64,000 nucleotides of DNA from Glandiceps talaboti (GCF_964340395.1 NC_135553.1:8485001-8549000), one strand, 5' to 3'. Counted from the stretch's first letter, positions 36,145 through 49,182 are shown. Numbers and translations are program-made. The notes: a model not told the origin generated them from the letters alone.

Positions 36145-38040
36145 CTTCAAAACTACCTGACTGATTTAACAAAGAATGCTATTGAGTTAAAAAAAAAATT
36201 CAAATGGAAAATAAAGAAGTTCTCTCTAATATCCCAGCTTACACCTTCCCCATAAATATTTCATTTACGAACCGTGGTATAAAAACTTGTTGAACAATCG
36301 AATCTGTCCATTCCTGTCTTCATCAAATTTCATATCAAGACACTTTAAGTGATGTCACGACATATTTGCATTATCTTAGATCTTGAATTTAATGATTATT
36401 CCTAATAGGTGAGTGACAAAATTGCAAACATTATTAACAGACATGCCAACCATTCCTGAGTAAATGTCGATGCTATCTATCAAGTAAATATTACCATTAC
36501 GTTAGTCGTAGAGCATTACTGAAAGAGTTCAATTATAGGGTGATGTAAGAAAATTTAGTTGTGGAGATTTGGCAGATTGGGATTTCTAATGGGGTCACCA
36601 AAAAGATGCATATAAGTTGATACACTAAAAATGTATTCGTTAAGCAAGCCAATTTGACATTTATTTTTGCATAGATTTTTACAATTTTGATATATTTCGC
36701 TCTGTAGCACATCTTGCACTAAAAGCAATCACCAAGTCATTTGATACGATACAATTAAAATTAAGTACTACATGGCTTTTGAGAAGTTCAGTATAGTTTT
36801 TTTTCCCAATTTCACAGATTGAATGAAAATAATTTTGATGTTATCTATGTTTTCGAGCGCAGATTTGAACACCTAGTAGCTGTACACTTCTGTATTTTTC
36901 CATATGTTTTAACCGTTATGAGCACTAAACATTAGCTGGAAAATATTTGACACGTCAAATTAGATGGAATACCTGTCTGTCTATAGCAGTTCATGGTACT
37001 AGCTTGACGTCCGTAGTAGTAGTAGTAGTAGTTGATGATGGTGGTATTGTGTACATTAGCTTGACGTCCATTAGTAAACACTGCGAGTATATACAACCTG
37101 GACCAACTGTGAGTATATACAATATATTGTGACATTAGTGGGATGTTGCTAAAGATTGGTTGCTCAGCGATCATGAGGTATTTTTAATTTCCTCCTTGAC
37201 AACCAGACAACTTACATTGATGTAGTAGATGCTGTACTACAAATAAGGAACTATCGTTATATTAGGAATTGAGGCTACATAATATATGAAGTACCAAATA
37301 ACTAGAACAGTGTCTACCGTGTTTAGAAAAGGTCTGATACTGTGGCGCCATGCTGTCTGTAAAATGCAACAGTTGCTTGAATTAATATCGAATGACATGC
37401 AAATTGCTGTGAAAATGTACGTAATGTGGGAGAGTTTGAGGATTTGTATAATCTTTTATCTTTTGTCCTATCTACTTTGTATATCATTATCTGGTCTATA
37501 AGGTCACACGCTGTGTTATATTATATACAAGATTGTTCAACACTGCACACTATAAATACATATAAAAGAATACAAATTGCAAACTGACAATATTATGAGC
37601 AGACAAAATAAAGTTGTTTTACCTCATTCTTGTATTCATCATTGTTATATGGATAACAATCAACAAAATGATATCACAAAATACGATATTTTGCTCTTTG
37701 AAAATATTAGACATAATCTGACGAGTTATCAAGATAAAAATGGTGTTTAGTTTCCTTGATTTTGCAGTTTTTATTCAGGTCTTTTGACGGTTTGAGTTAC
37801 TCTGTCGTGGTTTGAGTATTTGCGTTTGCATTTTGTATGTCAAATAAGTGTGGAGGACGTCTACCTAGTACAACCACAGTCTTCCTTGTCTGTGGCACAA
37901 CTGGAGAGGGCGCAATGTTGTGATAAACGCTTGGACACAGTTTCACCTTTCAGGACACTGTCTATTTTCAGTAGTACAGATCACTGGTTGAGTTTTATTG
38001 ACGTTCGCTTATAATATACCGTCATTATCAATAATGTGTC
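36145..38040. other. intergenic with short simple repeats
   Basis: Includes (AGT)n at about 37014-37031, flanked by two copies of TAGCTTGACGTCC, and otherwise nothing recognised. Confidence 0.5.
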
Positions 38041-38047
38041 GTATTAG

Positions 38048-38255
38048 ATGTATGTATGTATGTATGTTTGTATGTATGTATGTATGTATGTATGTATGTA
38101 TGTATGTATGTATGTATGTATGTATGTATGTATGTATGTATGTATGTGTGTGTATGTATGTATGTATGTATGTATGTATGTATGTGTCTGTGTGTGTGTG
38201 CGTGCGTGCGCGCGTGCACACACGCACGCATGTATGTATGCATGTATGTATGTGC
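38048..38255. repeat. (TATG)n compound microsatellite
   Basis: A long (TATG)n tract with variants passes into TG, CG-rich and CATG blocks. Overlapping frames in both strands are artefacts. Confidence 0.95.
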
Positions 38256-38259
38256 GAAC

Positions 38260-40620
38260 AAGCCCTTTTAAACTGGGTTCAGTAAGATTTGTTATTTAAC
38301 ATATTATAGTAGAGTTTTGTTTATTGTAATAACATGTCATATACCAAATACCCTTAACAAATATTTAAAAGAGGATATGAAATTAATACATCACACAGCC
38401 CGTCAGTCTTCCAAGTCACTATGGAATCAACTAACTAGTCTGAAGAAATTTAAACACGACAAATAAAAATACTAACAATACAGGGAATACATAGAATTCA
38501 GTACATGTTCTGTAGTATCCCTGGTTAATAGATTTAATAGCCACTTAGTAAATTTCATCTAGTCAAAAAACATTCTCAGGCTTTTTGAAATACATATCAT
38601 GTCATAATTAGTCTGGGGTATATCGGCGATGCTAAAACATCTCTGTCAATATAGAAACTTGGTAACTGCATATACATGATATATTTTTTTAAACTGCGAA
38701 ATAGACAAATGAACTTTACATACACTTGCCTAGAGACGCAACTGCATTTCAGTATTGTTCTTCTACCTTTCGGAGCCTTCTTAATTCTATCGCCCTTAAT
38801 CTTGTTCCTTTTACCTTTTGCAGCCTTCTTATTTCTATTACCCATATGTAATAAGTACTACATGGTCCTATGTTGTCTTTCTTGTTGCCATAGGAAACAC
38901 GAGTCGTCATTGATACCAGATTAAAGCTGACAGATAAATAAAAGGATAACAATGTATCAAAATAAGAAATGTTCTGAATAACGTCATTGTATGAATATCG
39001 ACATTTATATGAATTATAATGGCAGAATTTCAATTAAAACCCGGAATACTTTGCAGACATGTGTGACGAAAACTAGCCTCGGTGGAGAGATTTGGGTCAA
39101 CTTGTACATTAGCGTCTTTAGGCTACATGGAAATTCATATAGTTAATTTCGAATAACCGATTCATTTTTTGATGTATTACCAATCCCCATTATTTGAAAT
39201 TTTAGAGCGTCTTCGGAATTTAATGCCAATCGGTGTTAGCGGATACCACATATCGAAAACGTTAGGTAACACTGATAACGTTGTTATTTAATATGATATA
39301 TTAAATTATGTTATAGCAAATTTTATACCCGATGATATAGTGACAGCATATGAAATTTGTAAGATTTCCATTTCTCATTTTGGTTATTATTACTGCAGTT
39401 ACTCTAACCCAATGACATCGCTGAAGGTAAGAAAATCTAATAACTAAATTCTCTCATCAATGACAAGATACACCGACTACTCAAATTACTTCTGCCATGT
39501 AGTCACCGTGAGCAACTGCGTCATACCATAATATCAATACCTCCATTTCATCAGACACATCCCAAGTGGGGGGTGTGTGATACTGTAAGGATAATCACCT
39601 TTCCAGATTGTGTTTTGGAAGTGCGCATTCCCCCTTGTCCCCCCCCCTTGTAATTACTCCACCTGATAAGGATAACATTTAAGTTTTATTTCAGAAACAG
39701 CTTTCCATTGTCTGACACACACAGAAACGGACAACTCAATTGTCCATTTCGGAACATGGTTTTAGCTTCATGAAATCAAACCATTATTGAAAAACCATTA
39801 GACTACGTCGCAAATAGAATCAGAACTGAATAAGGAAAAAGAGATGATTTTGGCTAACCTACCGCAGCTGGTACACATGGTGGAATAATTAAAACATTGA
39901 AATTGAATGTTACTGATGGGAAGTTTAACGGAGATTCTTTAATATCGTTTCCTTTGTCAGGGTAGTAAGTAACATTTAATGGTAATAAAATGTAGTGGCT
40001 TTAAAATAAGAGAAAGTAAGAACATGCTAAACTTAGGATATAAAGTGTGTGGCGAGGTAACATGAAAATCTCTATTTTAGAGTCTATTGGAAAGCAGCTT
40101 CCCGTTTATTAGTGGTTAGGATATTACATTTAGCTAATAATGTTGATATTAAAGCTATCGTTGAAATCCAAGGTCACCGTGATGGAATGGAAATCAAGAG
40201 GATAACCCGATGATGTCACTATTTCCTGAGTGTTTTTTTTTTTAATTTGTCGAAAAGGGTATATTTCTATTACTTCAAAATATGCTCAATATACTATGTA
40301 TTTTAACCCAAACAAATAGTGGTTAAATACGAAGGGCATATTAACAAAATTCTGTTCTTTCTAATAATGCACATTGTCATTTAGAAAGCTTTAATATCGA
40401 AATTGAAAGAAGATGTAAAACAGATGTAGAGAAAATTGACTCAAAGATATAGATCTGTCAATGCACAAGCGTGAATCTTATGATATATCTGATATCCGAC
40501 GAACAAGCAGTGAAAGTGGTTACATGAATTCGAAGTCAATTGGGAACTTGCAAACCCGCCATGTTGAATGTTGCATCATTGGAAATGTGCTAATAATTCA
40601 ATTTCAAAATAGAAAAGTTG
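38260..40620. other. intergenic, nothing recognised
   Basis: No supported gene. A lysine-rich minus-strand frame at 38597-38845 arises from a diverged short duplication and is not called. Confidence 0.45.
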
Positions 40621-40631
40621 GGGTTTGTTTG

Positions 40632-40783
40632 TTTGTATGTATGTATGTATGTATGTATGTATGTATGTATGTATGTATGTATGTATGTATGTATGTGTGT
40701 GTGTGTATGTATGTATGTATGTATGTATGTATGTATGTATGTATGTATGTATGTATGTATGTATGTGTGTATGTGTGTGTGTG
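40632..40783. repeat. (TATG)n microsatellite
   Basis: Tetranucleotide tract with two TG-rich interruptions. Confidence 0.95.
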
Positions 40784-40851
40784 TCTCAATCGAACACTCA
40801 ACCTCAATATGTGTAATGTTTGTAGAATGCCATTAATAGTTTTGACTGTAA

Positions 40852-41010
40852 AATGGGGGGTTACGAAAAATCTTTGTGTCAGGGAGGGGGTTACTAAAAA
40901 ATTCCAGCTAGGTGGGGGGGGGGGGTTTACTCAAATTGTCTGGATTTTCGAAGCAATGCCTCCACCCATCCACCCTACCCCCAGGTAATAAATAATGACG
41001 GCTCCCTAAG
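40852..41010 (-). repeat. dispersed G-run repeat, copy at 40.9 kb
   Basis: Read on the minus strand it starts TTAGGGAGCCGTCATTATTT and ends in spaced C-runs. The piece at 49298-49345 (TTAGGGAGCCTTCAGTATTT, then G-rich) is clearly the same family. Related C-run blocks occur at 14.0-14.3, 50.05 and 54.7 kb. Confidence 0.65.
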
Positions 41011-41940
41011 TATCTAAGTATCCACCAAATCTACAGATCATCATATAAAGATGGGCTTTATCATAAGCCTGTTGTCTGGGTTTATTAGCTCCAGATGCCA
41101 ATATTTCCAGAAGGCATGATTTACCTGCCATGTTGTGATGTTGTAGGCTGAGAAGAAATTTTGTAAAGAAGACAAACACGAGTCAAAGACATTGTGGGTA
41201 ACGTGATGTCATTACTAGAGATTTCTCCATAAACCCTTGCAGGTAATGCCCAAACTTGCCGAACACATGTCAAGCGCAGTAAGGCGTATTTACAAGATTT
41301 CAAAGTTACCGAGGTCAGATTTTATTATTTTCTCACCGAAAGTCATATTTAAATTGGTAGCAATAATCGATACAAGTGTACTACAGGCCGAAATAAAACT
41401 GACAGGGTTTGCTGACTGTAATGATAGCTTCACTAAGTGACCTGCCATACGAACGTTCGTCTACTACGAGGCTATTAATGTATTGAGATGTGATGGCAAT
41501 ATTATTTAGTTCGACAGCATTTTTAATGGACTGCATAGTAGGAAAATATTGTTTACAATTTTACGTCTAGGAAGTCGATGTCCCCCTACATTGCAATGTT
41601 ACTAGTGTCGGTTGCATTAACGTCACTTCTAAGAAGTATTTGTAGAAGCCGTTGTAGAATGTAGGCTTACTAATAATTTATACTCTGTCTTATGTTACGG
41701 TCTAGGGGAAAATGTGACAAATAAATAAAGCAAGTACTCGTAATAACTATGTGCCAATATGGTAAGGCATAACAGTTACTTTTGATATAATTTGGGTCAG
41801 GATATTTTTTTCACTGGAAGTGCCTTGATACGTCTTAGTAATGAAGAATTTCTGATCAAGCATGTCATTGAATAAACAATTGTAACTGATGTTCAGAGAA
41901 TAGCAACGCTATACACCCAGGAACTCGTTCATACAACGCG
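41010..41940. other. intergenic, nothing recognised
   Basis: No frame or repeat that can be supported. Confidence 0.5.
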
Positions 41941-42021
41941 TGTGAGTATACAAATGTGGACTGGCCGTGAGGGCAATAGCATACGTCTGTTCACCCCGAG
42001 GGCCTGTCGATCACCTCAACA

Positions 42022-42144
42022 TCAACCATTTTTGATAACACACTTTGTGCGCTTAGCATCTTTGTGTGACACCAGTTCTGCAAGATCTTCTTCAGCCACT
42101 TTCCAAAAACGTGAATTATCGTTTGCCGCCATGGCCATTGACCC
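42022..42144 (-). CDS. possible first coding exon, family not certain
   Basis: On the minus strand an ATG near 42138 (context ATGGCCATGGCGG) opens a frame whose product contains SRFWKVAEEDLAELVSHKDA and KRTKCVIKNG before a stop at 42022. The alternation of acidic and hydrophobic residues followed by HKDAKRTK resembles the N-terminal start of the KCTD1/ZMYM-like recombinase-derived proteins common in invertebrates; this is recognition from memory of a short pattern, not an alignment. If real, the exon should end near GTTGAT, only a weak donor, and no second exon was found, so a decayed copy is equally possible. A longer plus-strand frame (41942-42253) overlaps it but looks random. Confidence 0.35.
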   Translation of the reverse strand, partial: GSMAMAANDNSRFWKVAEEDLAELVSHKDAKRTKCVIKNG

Positions 42145-42290
42145 GTCTGAATATTTGTCGTCTGCAAGGAAGACGCTCACGCATGCGCAATGGGCGGACA
42201 ATAGTCCACTCGTCATTCATGGAACTATTGACCTATGGGGCAACAGTATTTAAATTACGCATACCACGTGACAGGACATTGACCAATCGC
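42145..42290 (-). promoter_or_regulatory. promoter-like block upstream of 42.1 kb exon
   Basis: Contains an NRF1-like ACGCATGCGCA (about 42179-42189), a GC box TGGGCGG (about 42191-42197) and an inverted CCAAT-type motif (CCAATCGC near 42282-42289) in DNA richer in CpG than the rest of the window. It lies immediately upstream of the minus-strand ATG. All motif calls are by eye. Confidence 0.4.
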
Positions 42291-42319
42291 AACACGACTC
42301 ACGCAGATGATGTGTTATA

Positions 42320-43300
42320 ATTGTTATTGTTACATGCCAATGCCTAGATAGGCAGATCGGAACCAGATGTAGACCTGTGATATTCTGACGTAACTAACAA
42401 TTGCTAAAGATAGCTGCTCACCAACAACGAGAATATTGAATTCACTTTTAACGACATCCTATCTTTTAGAATTGTGCTTAAACTGCTCGCCTACCACCAC
42501 ACATCAAACAATTTTTAGGCAAGCTTGGTTACGATCGATTTCGCTATGTAGCAACAAATGTTAGTAGTATGGCACTTGACACGATATACGGCCGATAAAA
42601 GACTGCAGCTCTTAATAGCCTTCTGACGGTTACCAAATGAATGGATGTTATAGCATTAAATGTTAAAAACAACCATTTAACTTAAGGATGTCGAACAACA
42701 GATGATTCGTCATGTCCATTCGTTTGTATGCTACTTATCACATAGACATTTCCTGAGATTTAATCAAGTCGTAAACTGCCCCGACGGTCGGCGGCTTTGA
42801 GTCATCTTGAATTTGTGATTAAAAAACCAGCATGGTACTTAACTGTAGTAATGACAATACCCATGATATGCTGTTCGTCAAGGTGTATTAAGAATGCCTA
42901 ATACTTGCAATTCGGTGCTTATTCATAGAAAAGGAGACTGTACATGAACGCCTTTTAATTGTTCTAGTTTAGATATACATTGTAAAAGAAGTCATACTCT
43001 TTCTATTAAAATTAGAGTTTAATAACAGAATGTTGCCTACAAAGACAAGAAAGGGGGCCTTTTGTGGCCAGTGCATTGAAATTATCACCGTTCTGGGCAC
43101 AGGTACAAGTGTAGTAAACTCAACAGCTGCACGGCTTTCAAAATAGGAATCACTCATGAATGGCAGTATTTGATGGGCAGGATAAAGATCATTGGTAAAT
43201 GGAAATTAATGAATTATTATTCTTAAACTTCATTTCGGGAGAGAAAAGAACGCAAAAACGCTCATAAACATCCCATAGATAAAAACTATACATAAAAAAC
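42320..43300. other. intergenic, nothing recognised
   Basis: AT-rich DNA between the promoter-like block and the LINE; no feature supported. Confidence 0.5.
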
Positions 43301-45480
43301 AGCATTTTAAAACAAGTACGACAAACTGACAAATACACTCATGAACAAATAAAAGCATTTAAAAATACAACAAATCTCTATACAATTTATGAATCCCCGA
43401 ATAGAGGATTGTATTGGAATTGAGCACCGCTGCAATTAAACTATTATGACTGTTTCCAATACATTCAAAAAAGTTGTACATCAGTTTACGTCTGAGAGCC
43501 CCAAAAGTGGGGATTGTGTGCTGTACGAACATTAGACTGGCGCTGCAATCACGCGATTAACCCATCAGAATGCGAAAAGCATTGTTGTAACCAACTCTAA
43601 GGTTGTTAAAACACCTCTTATTGTACAATGACCACAGCTGTGAGCAGTACATATTCGAGCAAAAGGTTCTAAACAGTGTAGCCTTAACCTCAATTGTACA
43701 GTGTGCAAATTTACGGAGTAAAATGTTGGCTTGGCTATAAAAACATTTCATTTGCCGCTTGATTGCACTATCATCATGCATAGAGTCTGTCAAAGTATAA
43801 CCCAAGTAAGAATGTTCATGAACTGGAAGACTGTTAATCGAGTGAGAAACCTCAGCACTGCTGATAGAAAAATTAATATCTGAATTGTCACGTGAATGCA
43901 AGGAAGATAATCTGAGGGAAGGTAATCCAAAAGAACTGCAATCGATTGTATGGAAGCATGAGCAGAAGTGGTTGACACACAGTGATCTAACCACGTCGTT
44001 GAGTTTTGAGCATCACTGATATACGTAAATTGATTGCTCAAAATAGTACAGTCCGAGAGAATAAATCTATGTGCAAAAGGAATTTAATTCTCTACCAAAA
44101 GGTTTGTTGGGATCTGCATTCCAATCTCCAATTACAAATACATTGTTATACTCACTAGACTCAATAATATTGTTGATCTTAGACAAGTAGTTTACATATG
44201 TATGAAAATTATCTTCACAATCAGTGGGCAAGTAAACGCAAAGAATGAGGCAGTTTTTATTATCGTAACGAAGTTGCAAGCCTATCAATCTATCGTAGCC
44301 ATAAAAACATAGCTTGGGATGGGCAATTTGCGCCAGAGATTTTCTCCACAGAATTCCCACTCCACCATACGGCATACCAATTCTTATGCCAGCATCGTCG
44401 TTTAAAGCCATCGTACCAGAGGCATAAAACTGTTCATTGATCTTGGACAGTAGCGGGAGTTCACTCTTAGACAACCAGTGTTCTTATACAGGGATAATAT
44501 CATGATTATCACAGAGGCTATTTACTGCTGTAGCAACCGATTTAATACCGCGACAATTATAAGAAGCATTGCGGAGTGCCATCTAACTAGATTTTGTTTG
44601 ATAATATTTTCCCACGAGAGCACCAGTAGGCCAAGTAGAAGCATCTAACAGTTTAGTGAACTGATCATGTGGTACTTCTACAACAAAGGAGACGTAGGTA
44701 TCATATTTAGTTTTCAACCTTTCACATTTGGATTTAATATTAGTTTTATTTCTGACATAGTTCACAGCAACTTGGTTAGACGTGGTAGGAAGCAGTCTGC
44801 GTACAAACAAACGTGCAGGAGGGCGTGAATTTACAACCTTCAAGCAACCATTGGTAGTCGAATCAGTTCCAAACAAAGGCTTTGCTGATTGTTTGGTTCT
44901 ACGATGTCGTTTGGTTACCGTCGTGAAGCTGCCGTCAATGCTAGTAGTTGAAGATTAAGAAAGCGGTTGTCGAAACTGAATGCCTCGTCCAATGCCAACC
45001 ACTGATTGGATATTTGCATCTGCAGCGACAATGTTAGCATATGATGGAACATTCTGTACAGGTGGATGTTGTTGACTTGCTTCCTTTGCCAAAGCATCGT
45101 TTGCATGTGTAAAGCAAACAATCGAATTGTCTGCTGACACCTTTTTAGTCGTTGTGTCGCGAACCCCTGTAAATCGAACATTAGTAGAGCTCTTACTTGA
45201 TACCTTAAGCTCATGCACCTCGGATCGCAGACTGTTAATTTCATCATATAGTTTCTCATTGTTATCAAGAGACATCATTTCCTTCATTGACGTCATATCT
45301 TGACGCAGAGAACGAAGCTCCTTTAACATTGTAGACATACCAACATGAGCCACATCTACAGGGGGGAGTTTTGATAGGTCTTTGGCTACAAAACATGGCA
45401 TATTGTCAGGATCAGTCTCGTGAATCAAGTTAATGATGTCTTGAATATTGTTAAATATTGAATATATGGGTAAAGATAAT
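43300..45480 (-). mobile_element. decayed APE-type LINE (jockey/CR1-like)
   Basis: A minus-strand non-LTR retrotransposon relic. In order it has ORF1 (coiled coil and RRM-like end), ORF2 with an apurinic-type endonuclease, then directly the region downstream of the reverse-transcriptase catalytic core. Most of the reverse transcriptase (palm and catalytic motifs) is missing through an internal deletion near 43.9 kb. Stops in ORF1 and ORF2 and a frameshift in the endonuclease show that it is dead. The 5' end is probably truncated near 45.43-45.48 kb; the 3' end lies near or below 43.36 kb. Clade assignment is tentative. Confidence 0.85.
43359..44582 (-). pseudogene. LINE ORF2: endonuclease plus RT C-terminal part, RT core deleted
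   Basis: ORF2 starts with ATG at 44582-44580, touching the ORF1 TAG and in the same frame. It opens MALRNASYNCRG, the usual start of an APE endonuclease. A TAA at 44484-44486 replaces the residue before EHWLS (normally QEHWL). Further on come GGVGILWRKSL and VFVIGDWNADPN, containing the metal-binding GDxN region. A frameshift near 44070-44090 moves the frame to FTYISDAQNSTTWLDH and SDYLPC, the end of the endonuclease (normally SDHLP). After a deletion of the RT catalytic part, HSYLGYTLTDSMHDDSAIKR and the ATLFRTFCSNMYCSQLW region correspond to the post-palm domain. One more stop (43557-43559) precedes CSASLMFV and the end at 43359. Non-functional. Confidence 0.8.
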
Positions 45481-45506
45481 GTGATATACATAAATATAGG
45501 TAGCAA
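44583..45506 (-). pseudogene. LINE ORF1 (nucleic-acid-binding protein), one premature stop
   Basis: One frame runs from about 45506 to the TAG at 44583-44585, interrupted by a single TAA at 44955-44957. The first part contains MPCFVAKDLSKLPP followed by a leucine/charged heptad stretch (LKELRSLRQDMTSMKEMM) that should form a coiled coil. After the stop come a basic linker (TKRHRRTK) and a C-terminal module with RLFVRRLLPTTSNQ, KTKYDTYVSFVVEV and ASTWPTGALVGKYY, as in ORF1 proteins of invertebrate LINEs with an RRM-like end. No convincing start is present, and the extreme N-terminus looks like flanking DNA, so the copy is 5'-truncated. In life ORF1p coats the element RNA. The nonsense codon would remove the RNA-binding end. 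Confidence 0.75.
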
Positions 45507-45509
45507 AGA

Positions 45510-48500
45510 TGGGACTGACTCTGTACAACATGCAAAGGATCATAACACACAGTCAATCACTACAGTAATCAAAGATAATAGGCATACTGTTATGTGATGT
45601 ACTGTTTCAATCTTCTGGTGATCATGTGACTACTGTGACTTATCTACACATGCCATTATTATATATCCCCTATCGTCGACATGTTTCCAAGGTGTATGCA
45701 CATATATGTATACTGAAATCGTCTCATTTGTGCAAGCATATTTGGGACAATGGTGAGACATACAGACAGACACTGACAGACAGACAGACATCCCTGCATA
45801 TATTGGTAGTGCAACACCCCCTTGCAGAATCCAGAGGTAATAAAAAAAACCTCGTTGTTTGGAGAAGGCTTAACTGGAAAACGACAGATGTAATGACAAT
45901 AAATATCGACTCCATGAAAAAAAGCCCTTTATAACATTATGCCAATACATTAAACATATACAATGTATCACTACACTGTATATTTCAACTGTTATCGCAA
46001 AACTAAAAGAAAGTAACCTTCCCCTGCGGTGATAATAAAAAATAGATTTTACAATGATTTCAGTGTGGCATGTCCTAATGCGCTTCGAATATTGATAAGA
46101 ATTGATCCCTGAAGCATGATCGTGTTCGTTCTCTTTCATTAGCGATTATCATGCTACGTAGTGCTTTACACTTTAACTGCGTATATATTGAGTGTGGCAG
46201 TTACTAGTAAATGATGAATAGTATAAAATACACCTATTGTGGCATTTTCATTATCGTCCAAACGATATACACCATGCATGTTAAAATGCATGAAAATTGC
46301 TGTAAACGTATTAATATAAATATACTTTTATTTAAAAAAAACAAAAGCAAGTCGAGTGCTTCATGTTTTATATTTGGCATTCTATGAAATATGAAGTTCC
46401 TGGCAAGAGGACTTTCCATAATGGATATCATTTTTTAATTGTGTCCTTATAACTAATAAAAGTTTGACCCATCTCATAGAACTTTCAATTTTTAGTGTAT
46501 TATTTTAACCTTGTAGTGTACCAGTGAGCAACATGACATATATGTTCACAGTTTGCTGAGAGCAATTTCAGGTATCATAAACATCATGCGTCGATTGAAT
46601 ACGTACCTCTACTTCCTGGAAATGTCAAATTCACATCAAACTGACTACAATTATAATGAGTGAGATAGAACTCACATTCTGATATTAAACTTTTGTTGAA
46701 GCTTGCTCACAATTTTCAGATGTACTATCTGATCTCAATATTGTCCATGGGTTTCTATAATACAACTTTCATAAGTTATCTACTGATACCTTGTACACCA
46801 TAATGTTATTGATCTTTACGTTAAAGAGACCAACATTTCTATTATGAGGCCAATGGAAAACGTATTTGAGGGCTTTACTGACATCTGTAGGACTATTTGA
46901 GTAGTAGATCAACAATTAAATAGGGTGTCATTTTTCAGCTATACAGCTGTATGTATTTTGTGCATCGCTTTCATATAACGAGTCCGCTGTGTTTTATATG
47001 TACTCTAGATCTGCTACCTGTATATGATATCAAGATTGAAGCAAGTAAGACGAGAAATGTAAACGTTTGAAATCCTATTATATGTCACCTCTCACAATAC
47101 TCGCATTTCGATTGACTGAGACACTCTGTATATTTTCGACGAAAAGGGTATGTTTTTTGTATTTCAAAAGGTTGTTATGACAGGCCTTATTCATCACTCG
47201 GTCGCGACACGAATACCTACATTTTGTAAGTTAAATTATCACTACTGATGGTGCAAGTTTTGTTTAAAGAAAACAACAAAGTATATTATTCACACTTTTG
47301 TACAATATAAAACGGAATGATTTAATTCATACCAACGACATAGTCATTTTACCTGAACGTTATTTTAAGGATGTGATTTTGAGTACTACGATCATTGTAA
47401 AATTACGTCATTGCTACAGAACCGAACGTTCATCTTGTTTTGTTGCCTACATCTGAAAGAACAGTTAAATAATACATGATTACAGATTAGAGATGGTTGA
47501 TTGACAAGGCTTGAAGTCAAACGTGGAAGTGACGACTATAATAAAACTTATTTTTAGATAATAACAATGAATTCGTAGACGCAGGAGTGTGTTATTTGCA
47601 AAGTATTATTCAATATCGTGCTACTCAAGGTCGTTCTTTCAACAGGCAGTTCATCTGTAATGGACACGTGACCGCAGTATTTGGCATAAAATGCACATAT
47701 TACTATAAGTATCTACATAACACAAGGTCGTGGTGTATTTATTATCTTCGTATGATGTTCCCCAGAAATTTAATAGAGATAAATGTTCATGGAAACCTAG
47801 TGTTTGAGCTAGTATCCATGGCAACCATGAAGCTCTCGAAGACACGTTGGTTCAATCTCTTGGTACAGCCAGAAAGACATTGGTAACACGAATGTCACAA
47901 TATATATTCAAGTTGTCTGTACTAGTAAGAACCAAGCTGCGTGTGCAGCGTGAGCTCCTCTTTACATTCAGCCAAATTAATAAAGGAATGACAAATCCTG
48001 CGAACAGTTCATCGACTCTGAAGTCACTTATATATGCAGACCGAATTAGATCAATATCATATCCGGTATTCGGAAACAGCATTTTTAGTATTTGATCATT
48101 TATCAGTTACAGCAATATATTTCTCGATTGACCCTTTGTGCTGCGGGAATTTTTGAAAATTCGGATAACATAAAATGGATGACACGTGACGAATGCAATG
48201 TTAGTTTGCTGTCAGTAATTCGATAACTGATAGAGATTGCGTGACAGTTGAATAAAGGAATGAATTTATGATCGATTGCAGTGCCTGTCAATCGTTTTTC
48301 ACAGCTATACACTTTTCTGTGATTTGCACATTTTTTATATTCGTTTTTAATGAGATTATATATGAAAAACTGGTAAGTTCCTGAGCAGTTCATCTGATAA
48401 CAGCTATCAAAGGAGCAGCCACCTGGCACCTGAAACAGTATCATTCAGCTTCTTTTGTGAACACAAATACGAACTATTTGATATTGTGATTAATTTAAAT

Positions 48501-49050
48501 AAAGACGTAGACTATAGTAATGTAAATACTGGAGTTGTGTTCCATCTGTAGTTTAAAGGGTACACACCCGTTCTGTGATTTTAAGAATTGATAATTACAT
48601 CTTTATGCATTTCTGTATACTTTACAGTTCACTGCCTAGTCGTCAATTATATTTAGGATGAGCTCACATTTTCAACAGTCATGTGAAACCAATAAATCCC
48701 CTGACAGCAAAAGGACACATTAATACAGTCTGCATACTAATTTTCCTTAATCTTTTAGATAATAATCTCTAATCGGCATGACTTTAGGACAATATGACAG
48801 TAAGTAAGGTCATATCACTACTACTGTTATTATTATTTGGTCTCGGAACCATTCAATAGAAGGTGATTACGCGATGAAAGGATGTTATCTGGATGAGTAA
48901 TATCTTGATTCCACCTGTTTTCTCAGAGATATATATTTTAAAGATATTGTAGTTGCAGAATGCTTTTCCAGGCATCACCCTTACTGAAATACAGATAACA
49001 TTATCAGGGTATTATATTTTATTTTACCGAATGCCGTCTTTTCTAAATAT
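45510..49050. other. intergenic, nothing recognised
   Basis: Contains a short (ACAG)n at about 45761-45790 and, at about 47813-47827, GTATCCATGGCAACC, which resembles an RFX X-box. No coding frame could be assigned. Confidence 0.45.
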
Positions 49051-49056
49051 GTTCTG

Positions 49057-49182
<126 letters not shown>

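Noticed and set aside
38597-38845. Lysine-rich minus-strand frame (MGNRNKKAAKGKRN...)
   Set aside because: Arises from a short diverged duplication in a T/C-rich stretch; no splice signals, no family.
41942-42253. 103-codon plus-strand frame over the promoter-like block
   Set aside because: Antisense to the more protein-like minus-strand frame and without family features.
44915-45268. 117-codon minus-strand frame inside LINE ORF1
   Set aside because: Out-of-frame shadow of ORF1; the frame at 44583-45506 carries the recognisable protein.
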